A stretch of 35,780 nucleotides of DNA from Verrucomicrobiota bacterium. GTDB taxonomy: Bacteria; Verrucomicrobiota; Verrucomicrobiia; Verrucomicrobiales; Verrucomicrobiaceae. How positions within the stretch are numbered: the first letter of the stretch is position 1; every line of letters starts with the position of its first letter. Below, piece by piece: positions 16,361-24,154 of the stretch. Where the stretch lies: assembly GCA_963204975.1 (NCBI GenBank), contig CAUJJC010000252.1:1-35780 (forward strand), in the 5' to 3' direction. Made by a program: the position numbers and the translations under genes. The notes under the pieces were generated by a model. The model had not been told where the DNA came from. It saw nothing but the letters and a program-made list of their open reading frames with translations, and searched no databases.

Positions 16361-17776
16361 CTAGGCCATGATCTCCTTCGCCACGCTGCCATAGACATCC
16401 GTCAGGCGGAAGTCCCGGCCTGCGTAGCGGAAGGTCAGGCGCTCGTGATCCAGGCCCATGAGGTGGAGCACCGTCGCGTGCCAGTCGTGGACGTGCATCT
16501 TGTTGAAGACCGCCTCGTAGCCGTAGTCATCCGTCATGCCGTAGTTCATGCCGCCCTTCACGCCGCCGCCCGCCATCCACATGCTGAATCCCTTGTGGTT
16601 GTGGTCGCGTCCATCGTCCCCTTGGGAGTGAGGCGTGCGGCCAAATTCGCCACCCCAGATCACGAGCGTGTCCTTGAGCATCCCGCGTTGTTGGAGGTCC
16701 GTGAGCAGGCCGTCGATGGGCTTGTCGATGGCCCCGCAATTGCGCTCCATGTCAGCCTTGAGATTGCGATGCTGATCCCAGTTGCCGAAGGACACTTCCA
16801 CAAAGCGCACCCCCGCCTCCACCAGCTTCCGCGCCATCAGGCACTGCTTGCCAAAGTTCGCCGTGGCATCCTCGTCGATGCCGTAGAGCGCCTTGGTAGC
16901 GGCGGATTCCTTGCTGAGGTCCAGCACCTTGGGCACCTCGCCCTGCATACGGAAGGCCAGTTCATAGCTCTCGATCACGCCTTCGATCTCATCGCTCGCC
17001 CCCTCACGCTTGAGCTGATCCTTGTTCAGCGCCTGGATCAGGTCGAGCTGGGTGCGCTGGGCCTCGGGGCTGAGGCGGTCATTCTTGATATTCGCCACCG
17101 CCGCCTCATTGCCCCCGCGACCGAAGCGCCCGGCGAGCTGTGCCAGCGCCCCAGGCAACTGATTGCCGCCCACCTTCGTCGCCTGATACACGGCAGGCAG
17201 GAAGGCGCTGCCGAAGGCGCGGGCGGACTGGGGCGGGGGACTGATCGTCACATAGCCCGGCAAATTCTCGTTCGAGGTGCCCAGGCCATAGACCGTCCAG
17301 GACCCCAGGGAGGGCCGCACAAACTGAGTCGTGCCCGTGTGCAACTGCGTGAAGGCCTGGGGGTGCGCGGGCACATCGGTGGCCATCGAGTTGAGGATGC
17401 ACATCTCATCGGCGTGCTTCGCCACATGGGGGAACAGCTCACTGATGTAGAGCCCGCTGCGCCCGTGCTGGGTGAACTGCCACGGCGAGGGCATCAGATC
17501 AGCCCGACCGTAGCGCCCCGCGGATGAGGGCGCCCCCTTGCCACCATCCTTCGCCAGCTTCGGCTTGTAGTCGAAGGTATCCACATGCGAGGGGCCGCCC
17601 TGCATGCATAGAAAGATCACCCGCTTCGCCTTCGCGGCGAAGTGCGGGTTCTTCGGGGCCAAAGGTCCGCCCGCCGTGCCAGCCGCGCGCAGCGCCTCCT
17701 TTTGTGCCAGGGCGGCGAGGGCGAGGTAACCAAAGCCATTGCTGGTCTGCTTGAGGAAGTCGCGGCGGTTGTTCAT
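16361..17776 (-). CDS. DUF1501 family protein, Tat-exported (copy 2)
   Basis: 471-residue DUF1501 protein with twin-arginine signal NRRDFLK (R4-R5). Family motifs are [40 protein letters not shown] and the terminal WHATVLHLMGL. It is more divergent from copies 1 and 3 than they are from each other, with PHSQ in place of the IYSQ after GGEFGRT. No PSD1 gene is next to it; instead a small haem lipoprotein is encoded divergently at 17961. The coupling-protein-like ATPase gene follows 132 bases downstream on the same strand. The reaction is unknown. Confidence 0.94.
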   Translation of the reverse strand: MNNRRDFLKQTSNGFGYLALAALAQKEALRAAGTAGGPLAPKNPHFAAKAKRVIFLCMQGGPSHVDTFDYKPKLAKDGGKGAPSSAGRYGRADLMPSPWQFTQHGRSGLYISELFPHVAKHADEMCILNSMATDVPAHPQAFTQLHTGTTQFVRPSLGSWTVYGLGTSNENLPGYVTISPPPQSARAFGSAFLPAVYQATKVGGNQLPGALAQLAGRFGRGGNEAAVANIKNDRLSPEAQRTQLDLIQALNKDQLKREGASDEIEGVIESYELAFRMQGEVPKVLDLSKESAATKALYGIDEDATANFGKQCLMARKLVEAGVRFVEVSFGNWDQHRNLKADMERNCGAIDKPIDGLLTDLQQRGMLKDTLVIWGGEFGRTPHSQGDDGRDHNHKGFSMWMAGGGVKGGMNYGMTDDYGYEAVFNKMHVHDWHATVLHLMGLDHERLTFRYAGRDFRLTDVYGSVAKEIMA

Positions 17777-17960
17777 GAGATGATCGGGTTATGCCGGGTG
17801 AAACAAGATCCCCCAGGGAAAGTTTCACCTCGGCACCAACTTCCCCGTCCCCACCCAGGCGAAGGCCCCGAGACGCGTGACAAGAATCGCCAAGTCCACG
17901 TCCAGGAATGCGCAGGCTTTGGGTTCGCATGGCGCAAGCGCGCCGGGTTATCCTAGCCCC

Positions 17961-18389
17961 ATGAAAACGCACCTCACCCGTCTGGTTCTCCTCGTGGCCT
18001 CAGCCCTCAGCGTCGCCTGTTCCAAGCCCGGCGACGCTTCTGGCAAAGTGGACTTCGTCACCCAAATCAAGCCCCTGCTCCAGGATCGTTGCGTCACCTG
18101 CCACAACGACGAGACCTACGCCGGTGGACTCATCCTGCAAAGCAAGGGCACCGCCTTCGTCGAGCGCGCGTCCGGCCCGCCCATCGTTCCGGGTGACCCC
18201 TCAAAAAGCTTACTCTACGTCAGCCTCACCCTGCCCGACGCGGAACGCAAAGCCATGCCAGCGATAGGGCACCGCATCTCCCAGGCCGAGGTAGCGCTCA
18301 TCAAGCGCTGGATCGAGCAAGGCGCGACCTGGCCCGAAGGCGAAGCCGGCATGATTCCCGCCAAGAAAATCCACAAAGGCGAGTCCTGA
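17961..18389 (+). CDS. Small c-type cytochrome lipoprotein (planctomycete-type)
   Basis: 142-residue protein. A signal peptide ends in a lipobox-like SVAC (Cys20), so it is probably a lipoprotein. A single haem motif C44-VT-C47-H48 sits in the typical context DFVTQIKPLLQDRC, and a late conserved stretch resembles the PSCyt1 end (IKRWIEQGATWPE). This is the cytochrome module of PSD1 proteins encoded on its own. ATG 17961 is preferred over the upstream 17877 frame start, which adds 28 hydrophilic residues. It is transcribed divergently from DUF1501 copy 2, 184 bases away, and could partner it. Confidence 0.9.
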   Translation: MKTHLTRLVLLVASALSVACSKPGDASGKVDFVTQIKPLLQDRCVTCHNDETYAGGLILQSKGTAFVERASGPPIVPGDPSKSLLYVSLTLPDAERKAMPAIGHRISQAEVALIKRWIEQGATWPEGEAGMIPAKKIHKGES

Positions 18390-18555
18390 CCGCCCTGGAG
18401 CGACGCCAGCCCGTCCTCTGCCACATTTCCCGCCACACCCGCGACGACAGCGCTCCGGTGGGTCACCCATCGAAGTGCGATGGGTCAGGGTAGGAACAGC
18501 TCTCCCTGACCCTGAGGTGGTGTTCATTTGACTCAAATGATGGCCGAGAATCGCC

Positions 18556-18779
18556 CCCGCAGGTGAAACCGCGCCCTCTGAGGGCCACCGAGGGAGCTTG
18601 GCACCCGCACGGCGCGGGAACGGTGCAGCCGCGTCAGCGTCCTGGACTGCTCCAGCCCTCTGGAGCTTTCCGCAGGCCTGCGGACACCCGAAAGCGCCCG
18701 AGGACCGCCGCAGTCCAGGACGCTGACGCACCTTCGCTCGTCTGCCAGACCTCGCGCTCCCGTGGGGTGGACCTGCGGG
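18556..18779. repeat. Nested palindrome with perfect 20-bp inverted repeat
   Basis: Perfect 20-base arms lie at 18631-18650 and 18710-18729 around a 59-base loop. The loop has its own hairpins (TCCAG..CTGGA from 18651, and a 14-base palindrome at 18670-18683). Outside the arms, imperfect pairing continues to an outer 9-base pair, CCCGCAGGT at 18556 and ACCTGCGGG at 18771. No protein fits this 490-base gap between the cytochrome and parD. The element could form a cloverleaf-like structure and resembles a MITE or REP-like unit. Part of it recurs in direct orientation at 19451-19501. Confidence 0.75.
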
Positions 18780-18848
18780 TGGCTATCGGAGGAGAGAGCG
18801 ACTGGCAGGGCTGCGCCACCCCCTGCTATCCGTTGCGTTTCCACTCGC

Positions 18849-18884
18849 TTGACATGGCATTCAGTATAGAAACAATGTGCCATG
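18849..18884 (+). promoter_or_regulatory. Probable parDE promoter and operator
   Basis: TTGACA at 18849 fits a -35 box; a -10 at a normal distance would be AACAAT near 18871, only fair. An inverted repeat CATGGCA (18853-18859) and TGCCATG (18878-18884) overlaps the promoter and the parD start codon, which is the expected place for a ParD-type autorepressor site. Confidence 0.5.
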
Positions 18885-19103
18885 CAACTCACACTCACGG
18901 GGCCCATAGAGGCATTCATCGAGCGCCAGATCAGCCAAGGCTACAGGGATGGAGAGGAAGTGGCGCGTCAGGCGCTGCTTCGCTGGATGGCCGATGAATC
19001 GGACACTCCGCCGCATATCCAGTCCCGGCTCGACGAAGCTGCTGCCGGACGCTTTGCCCCTGGTGACCGCAGCAATATCGAACGCATCATCGCCACTGCC
19101 TGA
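18882..19103 (+). CDS. parD: ParD-like antitoxin
   Basis: 73-residue protein with a ribbon-helix-helix N-terminus (MQLTLTGPIEAFIERQI, then GEEVARQALLRWM) and an acidic/polar tail. This matches the ParD/CopG antitoxin family, which neutralises ParE and represses its own operon. The stop TGA overlaps the ATG of the toxin gene (TGATG), so the two are translationally coupled. A palindrome over its promoter may be its operator. Confidence 0.85.
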   Translation: MQLTLTGPIEAFIERQISQGYRDGEEVARQALLRWMADESDTPPHIQSRLDEAAAGRFAPGDRSNIERIIATA

Positions 19104-19408
19104 TGGCCGCGAGATACGATGAGAGCGAGTATGTGTTCTGCGACTTGCAGGCACTCTACCGCTTTATCCGTGCGGATGATGAAACCTGCGCCCGGCGTTT
19201 TCTTGAAGCCGCTTACGACACTTTCGAGTTCCTGGCTGACAATCCCCTGATCGGACGTGCTCGCCCCGAGTTTGACCACCTCGATCTTCGCTCCTGGCGG
19301 GTGCAGGGGTTTCGCAATCATCTCATTTTCTACCGCCCGCAAGGTGATCGCATTCAGATATGGCGCGTGCTGCATGGGTCGAGGGACCTGCATCAGCAGA
19401 TGCGTTAG
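19103..19408 (+). CDS. parE: ParE-like toxin (RelE/ParE fold)
   Basis: 101-residue protein of the RelE/ParE superfamily. Typical marks are the helical N-terminal half with ADNPLIGRARPEF, then LRSWRVQGFRNHLIFYRP, and the end IWRVLHGSRDL. ParE toxins poison DNA gyrase; RelE members cut mRNA. The sequence here is closer to ParE (IWRVLHGSRD ending) but the target is inferred. It is paired with the antitoxin at 18882. Confidence 0.87.
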   Translation: MAARYDESEYVFCDLQALYRFIRADDETCARRFLEAAYDTFEFLADNPLIGRARPEFDHLDLRSWRVQGFRNHLIFYRPQGDRIQIWRVLHGSRDLHQQMR

Positions 19409-19450
19409 CTCACGGGCTTTTCACCTTCGTCGGTGCCTTCTGGGGTGGGC

Positions 19451-19501
19451 TGCGCAGGCCTGAGGACGCCCGAGGACTGGCGCACCTCAGGACGCTACCG
19501 C
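19451..19501. repeat. Degenerate copy of the palindromic repeat at 18671-18729
   Basis: The segment aligns in the same orientation with 18671-18729: CAGGCCTG, GGAC, GCCCGAGGAC, then CAGGACGCT in the same order, with about 10 bases missing in the middle. It contains its own short hairpin (CCTGAGG with CCTCAGG). With the element at 18556-18779 it brackets the parDE pair. Confidence 0.55.
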
Positions 19502-19516
19502 AGGACTCCCGCCAGC

Positions 19517-20938
19517 TCAGGCAAGCACGGGCTTCACCACATTCCCGGCCACGCCGGTGAGGCGCATGTCGAGGCCCTGGAACTTGAAGTTCAGCCGCTC
19601 GTGGTTGATGCCCAGGATGTGCATGATCGTGGCATTGAGGTCATGCACATGCACGGGATCGCGCGTGATGTTGTAGCTGTAGTCGTCGGTCTCGCCGTGG
19701 ACGTGGCCTTTCTTCACCCCGGCTCCGGCCATGAAGAGGGAATAGCAGCGCGGATGGTGATCGCGGCCGTAGTTGGTCTCCGTGAGGGTGCCCTGGGAGT
19801 AGATGGTGCGGCCAAACTCGCCGCCCCAGACGATGAGCGTGTCTTCCAGCAGGCCGCGTTGCTTCAGGTCCTTGATGAGTGCGGCGGTGGCCTGGTCGGT
19901 GTCGTTGCACTGGCCCTGAATCGCCTTGGGCAGACCGCCGTGATGATCCCAGCCCATGTGGAAGAGCTGGATGCAACGCACATCCCGCTCGGCCAGACGG
20001 CGGGCGAGCAGGCAGTTCGCCGCATAGGTTCCCGGCTTGGTCACATCGGGGCCATACATGTCGAGGATGTGCTGCGGCTCGTTCTTGGTATCGACCAGAT
20101 CGGGCACGCTGGTCTGCATACGGAAGGCCATCTCGTATTGGGCGATGCGGGTCTGCGTCTCGGGGTCGCCGAAGGACTGGAAGTCCTGCTGATTGAGGGC
20201 GGCGAGTTCATCCAGCATCTGGCGGCGCATCGGGCGGTCCACCCCGGCGGGGTTCGAGAGATAAAGCACGGGATCGCCCGCGTTGCGGAAGCGCACGCCC
20301 TGATGCTGCGTGGGCAGGAAGCCGCTGCCCCAGAGACGGTCGTAGAGCGGCTGGTCATCGCGACGACCGGTGCCGAACGAGGTCATCACCACGTAGGCGG
20401 GCAGGTCCTTGTTCACGCTGCCCAGGCCGTAGCTCAGCCAGGAGCCAATGCTGGGCCTCCCGGCGAGCTGCGAGCCCGTCTGGCAAAACGTGATCGCGGG
20501 GTCGTGATTGATCGCCTCGGTGAACATCGAACGGATCAGGCACAGCTCATCCGCCACGCCGCCGATGTGCGGCATCAGGTCGCTCAATTCCATGCCGCAC
20601 TTCCCACGCTTCGAGAACTTGAAGATCGAAGGCGCGACGGGGAAGGACTTCTGCCCTGAGGTCATCGTTGTGAGTCGCTGCCCCTGGCGGATGGACTCCG
20701 GCAAGTCCTCGGCACGACGCTTCGCCATCTGCGGCTTGGGATCGAAGAGATCCATCTGCGAGGGCGCACCTGATTGGAACAGGTAGATGATGCGCTTGGC
20801 CTTCGCCGCATAGTTGGGGAAGGCGCGTGGTGTCGCCGCCAGAGCTTCGTCAGCGAGCAATGATCCCAATGCCGCCGCGCCGAGCTGCGTGCTGTGCTTG
20901 AGGAAGAGCCGACGATTCAGAGTGTCCTGGAGATTCAT
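19517..20938 (-). CDS. DUF1501 family protein, Tat-exported (copy 3)
   Basis: 473-residue DUF1501 protein. The start is ATG 20938, with GGAAGG seven bases upstream; the TTG at 20974 is not needed. Twin-arginine signal NRRLFLKHS (R9-R10). Motifs are [41 protein letters not shown] and [12 protein letters not shown]. It shares with copy 1 the long stretch around [17 protein letters not shown]. No PSD1 partner is adjacent. It lies 108 bases downstream of the sulfatase at 21047 on the same strand, so the two may be co-transcribed. Confidence 0.95.
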   Translation of the reverse strand: MNLQDTLNRRLFLKHSTQLGAAALGSLLADEALAATPRAFPNYAAKAKRIIYLFQSGAPSQMDLFDPKPQMAKRRAEDLPESIRQGQRLTTMTSGQKSFPVAPSIFKFSKRGKCGMELSDLMPHIGGVADELCLIRSMFTEAINHDPAITFCQTGSQLAGRPSIGSWLSYGLGSVNKDLPAYVVMTSFGTGRRDDQPLYDRLWGSGFLPTQHQGVRFRNAGDPVLYLSNPAGVDRPMRRQMLDELAALNQQDFQSFGDPETQTRIAQYEMAFRMQTSVPDLVDTKNEPQHILDMYGPDVTKPGTYAANCLLARRLAERDVRCIQLFHMGWDHHGGLPKAIQGQCNDTDQATAALIKDLKQRGLLEDTLIVWGGEFGRTIYSQGTLTETNYGRDHHPRCYSLFMAGAGVKKGHVHGETDDYSYNITRDPVHVHDLNATIMHILGINHERLNFKFQGLDMRLTGVAGNVVKPVLA

Positions 20939-21046
20939 AGTGATGCCTTCCAATACGACCAGGAGCTGTGTCAATCATCAGCAAAGTTGTGCCACATCTG
21001 CGCCGTCAGGTCCTCGTCAGCCGCATTGATTGAGGGCCGCAGGCGA

Positions 21047-22582
21047 TCAACGGGGGGCCTTGCGAGCGGACTCGAAGGACTTCGCCTTGTTCGGGTCCAT
21101 GCGTTGCAAGTCTTGCTCTGTGGGGCCGCCGCCGAACTGCTTCCAATACTTCTCCGCGAACGGATTGAGCTTGGGTCCCAGCGCTTCTTCATTGAGCGAC
21201 ACCTGTCCCTTCAGCGAGGTCCACCATTGATCGTAGGTCCTGGTCAGCTCCGCGACGATCTCGGGCTTCTCATTCGCGATGTTGGTGGTCTGTCCGGGAT
21301 CGGCGATCACATCAAACAACTGCCAGCCAGGGGCGGCCTGCGGTCCCTTGGCCTTTCCTTTGGCCTGACGAGCCGTTTCGCGCACGAGGGTGTAGCGGGT
21401 GTTGCGCACCGCGCAGTTGTTCAGCTTGGCCTGATCGGGATCGGTGCCCTTGGGCCAGCGGCCAACGTGGGAGAAGAGGTGGCGGTCCGGCCATTCGGCC
21501 TGGGGGTTTTGCAGGAGCGGGGCGAGGTCTCGCCCTTCGGCGGACTGCTCTAGCACCGCAGGCGAAAGCGGGGCACCTGCGATGCCTGCGAAGGTCTTGA
21601 TGGCATCGATGTGAGCGGTCAGCGCCGTGCAATCACGAGGCTCCAGAGTTCCTGGCCAGCGCCAGAAAGAGAAGGCGCGCGTGCCCCCCATCCATGGCGA
21701 GCCTTTGGAACCGCGCATCCCGGCGTTGAAGACTTTCACGCCTGCGGTGCCGCCATTGTCGTTCATCATCACGAGGAGCGTGTTCTGCTCGATGCCCCAT
21801 TGCTTGAGCATGTCCAGCAGGCGTCCCAGGTTGGCGTCGATATTGTGAATCATGCCAAAGAAGTGCTCGGTGTCCTTGCCCAGGTTCTTGCCTTCATAGA
21901 GTGCCGCGTCCTCAGGTTTGGCAATGTAGGGACCGTGGGGCGCATTGGTGGCCAGCCAGCAGAAGAAGGGGCCTTGCTTGCGCTGTGCATCCATCCACTT
22001 CACCGCCTGATTGAAGAACACATCCGTGCAGTAGCCCTGGGTCTTCTCAAAGGTGCCATTGTGCAGGATCGCCGGATCGAAGTAGCGGTTGCCTGGCGCA
22101 TCGCCGCAGGAGCCAGGATAGGACTGGCCGATGCCGCCGCCGCCATGGATGAAGACTTCGTCAAAGCCGCGGCTCCCCGGTTGATAGGCGTCTTCATCAC
22201 CCAGGTGCCACTTGCCGAAGATGCCCGTGTGATAGCCCGCTTGCTTCAGCACCTGAGGCAAGGTGGTGGCCTTGGGATCGAGGCGCTCGCGTTCGAGGAT
22301 GGTGTGCGTGATGCCGTTGCGGAACTCATGCCTGCCGGTGAGCAAGGCGGAACGCGTGGGCGCACAGGTGGGGCTGTTGAACCAGTTGGTGAATCGAAGG
22401 CTCTCGCCATGCACGCGGTCGAAGTTCGGAGTCTTGAGAACCGGATTGCCATGGGCCGAGACATCGCCGTAGCCCTGATCGTCCGTGAGGATGAAAATGA
22501 TGTTGGGCTTGGCACCGTGAATATCGGCCCCCAGGCACGAACCCAGGGTGATGAAGAAGAGGCAGGCGAAAAGGCGGATCAT
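21047..22582 (-). CDS. Secreted sulfatase, formylglycine type
   Basis: 511-residue S1 family sulfatase. ATG 22582 begins a signal peptide; LGSC at Cys16 could make it a lipoprotein, or cleavage may follow LGA. Metal-binding DD is Asp34-Asp35 in FILTDDQGYGD. The core is C73-A-P-T-R-S-A-L-L-T-G-R, and Cys73 should be converted to formylglycine by a maturase that is not in this window. Downstream motifs GKWHLGD and MMNDNGG are normal. Substrates of this group are sulfated polysaccharides or arylsulfates. It is divergent from the second sulfatase (22695) and co-directional with DUF1501 copy 3. Confidence 0.94.
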   Translation of the reverse strand: MIRLFACLFFITLGSCLGADIHGAKPNIIFILTDDQGYGDVSAHGNPVLKTPNFDRVHGESLRFTNWFNSPTCAPTRSALLTGRHEFRNGITHTILERERLDPKATTLPQVLKQAGYHTGIFGKWHLGDEDAYQPGSRGFDEVFIHGGGGIGQSYPGSCGDAPGNRYFDPAILHNGTFEKTQGYCTDVFFNQAVKWMDAQRKQGPFFCWLATNAPHGPYIAKPEDAALYEGKNLGKDTEHFFGMIHNIDANLGRLLDMLKQWGIEQNTLLVMMNDNGGTAGVKVFNAGMRGSKGSPWMGGTRAFSFWRWPGTLEPRDCTALTAHIDAIKTFAGIAGAPLSPAVLEQSAEGRDLAPLLQNPQAEWPDRHLFSHVGRWPKGTDPDQAKLNNCAVRNTRYTLVRETARQAKGKAKGPQAAPGWQLFDVIADPGQTTNIANEKPEIVAELTRTYDQWWTSLKGQVSLNEEALGPKLNPFAEKYWKQFGGGPTEQDLQRMDPNKAKSFESARKAPR

Positions 22583-22694
22583 GGGTGGCGTCAACGATTG
22601 CTGCCTCCATCAGCTATCACGAAGTGGTGACGTGATGGCTGGCGCAAAAGCAACCCATTGACCACGGGCTGCCTTTTTGAAACACTCGGCGACC

Positions 22695-24128
22695 ATGAAC
22701 CCCTTCTCTCCTGCACGCCTGCTGGCGATCATGCTCTTGCTCACCAGCTTCGCCGACGCAGCGGACCGCCCGAACATCCTCTTCATCATCGGTGACAACT
22801 GGCGCTATCCCACGGCGGGCATCCTCGGTGATCCGATGGCGAAGACGCCCGCGTTTGACCGTGTGGCGAGCGAAGGCGTGCTCTTCACTCACACGTTCAA
22901 TCCCGTGCCTTCCTGCTCGCCCACACGCTCGTGCTTGCTCACAGGGAAGGCAGCGCATCAGCTTGGTGCGCGTGCGAGTTTGTATAGCGACTTTCCGAAG
23001 GACACCCCCATCGTCACCGATCTGCTGCGCGACGCGGGCTATCGGGTGGGTTACGCAGGCAAGCCGTGGGGACCTGGCAACTTCGAGGCCTCGGGATGGA
23101 CGGAGAATCCCGTGGGCACGAAGTTCAAAGGCTTCGATGAGTTTCATTCCCAGCACGACCGATCAAAGCCGTTCTTTTTTTGGCTGGGCAATACGGACAC
23201 TGCGACCAAGGCTGGCAAACTCCCTTACCTTGAGGAGGCAAAAGCAAAGCTCGACGCGACCAAGCTGACGGTGCCACCAGAGCTGCCCGATTGCCCTGAG
23301 GTCCGTGCTGATCTCATGAATTACTACGGGGGCGTGATGAAGCTCGATGAAGAAGCCGCCGCTGCCATCGCGGTGCTGGAGCGCAGCGGTGAACTCGACC
23401 ACACGGTGATCATCTACACGAGTGACAATGGCTGGCAGCTCCCGCGTGGGCTCGCGAACTGCTACGATGCGGGCTCACGCGTGCCGCTGGCGATTCGATG
23501 GGGGAAGCATCTGACCGCCGGGCGTAAGGTGGAATCGTTTGTTAATGTCGCCGATCTCGGTCCCACCCTTCTCGAGCTGGCGGGTCTCACCCCTCCTTCA
23601 GTCATGACAATGCGCAGTATCAAGGCCTTGATGCTCGGGCAGCCGGACGAATCCCCGCGTGATGCGGTCTTCATCGAGCGCGAGCGCCACGCCAACGTGC
23701 GCCACTATAATCAAAGCTATCCCGTGCGCGCGATTCGCACCCGCGACTTCCTCTACATTCGCAACCTCCGTCCTGACCGCTGGCCTGCGGGCGATCCCGA
23801 TGTGTTGTTCCTGCATGGTCGTCCTTTCGGCGATGTGGACACCACTCAGGTGAAGGACTTCCTCCTCGCGCATCAGAACGATCCCGCCTACGCGAAGCAC
23901 ATCGCCCTCATCTTTGGCAAACGCCCCGCTGAAGAACTCTACGATTTGCGCCATGATCCGCATCAACTGGTCAATATCGCCAGCCAGCCTGAGCAAGGCT
24001 CCACGCTGAATCCATTACGTGCCCGAGTGGATGCCTGGATGAAGCAAACGAACGATCCACGCCTTGATCCCGCCAATGACGACTGGGACAATTTCACTTA
24101 TCACGGCAAGGCTCCGAAGCGGAACTGA
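22695..24128 (+). CDS. Secreted sulfatase, sulfamidase-like, with altered metal residue
   Basis: 477-residue sulfatase from ATG 22695 with a signal peptide ending ADA. The formylglycine core is C74-S-P-T-R-S-C-L-L-T-G-K. The first metal motif reads Gly33-Asp34-Asn35 in FIIGDNWRYP, so the second Asp of the usual DD is Asn. Other landmarks are YTSDNGW and a C-terminal LYDLRHDPHQLVNIA. The layout resembles heparan N-sulfatase-like members found in Planctomycetes and Verrucomicrobia. It is divergent from the sulfatase at 22582 with a 112-base shared promoter region, and a GT4 gene follows 26 bases downstream. Confidence 0.93.
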   Translation: MNPFSPARLLAIMLLLTSFADAADRPNILFIIGDNWRYPTAGILGDPMAKTPAFDRVASEGVLFTHTFNPVPSCSPTRSCLLTGKAAHQLGARASLYSDFPKDTPIVTDLLRDAGYRVGYAGKPWGPGNFEASGWTENPVGTKFKGFDEFHSQHDRSKPFFFWLGNTDTATKAGKLPYLEEAKAKLDATKLTVPPELPDCPEVRADLMNYYGGVMKLDEEAAAAIAVLERSGELDHTVIIYTSDNGWQLPRGLANCYDAGSRVPLAIRWGKHLTAGRKVESFVNVADLGPTLLELAGLTPPSVMTMRSIKALMLGQPDESPRDAVFIERERHANVRHYNQSYPVRAIRTRDFLYIRNLRPDRWPAGDPDVLFLHGRPFGDVDTTQVKDFLLAHQNDPAYAKHIALIFGKRPAEELYDLRHDPHQLVNIASQPEQGSTLNPLRARVDAWMKQTNDPRLDPANDDWDNFTYHGKAPKRN

Positions 24129-24154
24129 AAGCCGATACATCGCCATGATTATGA

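Noticed and set aside
14669..17527. 952-residue open frame on the plus strand, antisense to the ATPase and DUF1501 copy 2
   Set aside because: It is a codon-bias shadow of two real minus-strand genes. The translation is His/Gly/Glu-rich and family-less, and the antisense genes have clear motifs (P-loop, DUF1501).
19433..20659. 408-residue plus-strand frame over DUF1501 copy 3
   Set aside because: Antisense to a gene with an intact Tat signal and all DUF1501 motifs. The frame also starts inside the palindromic repeat.
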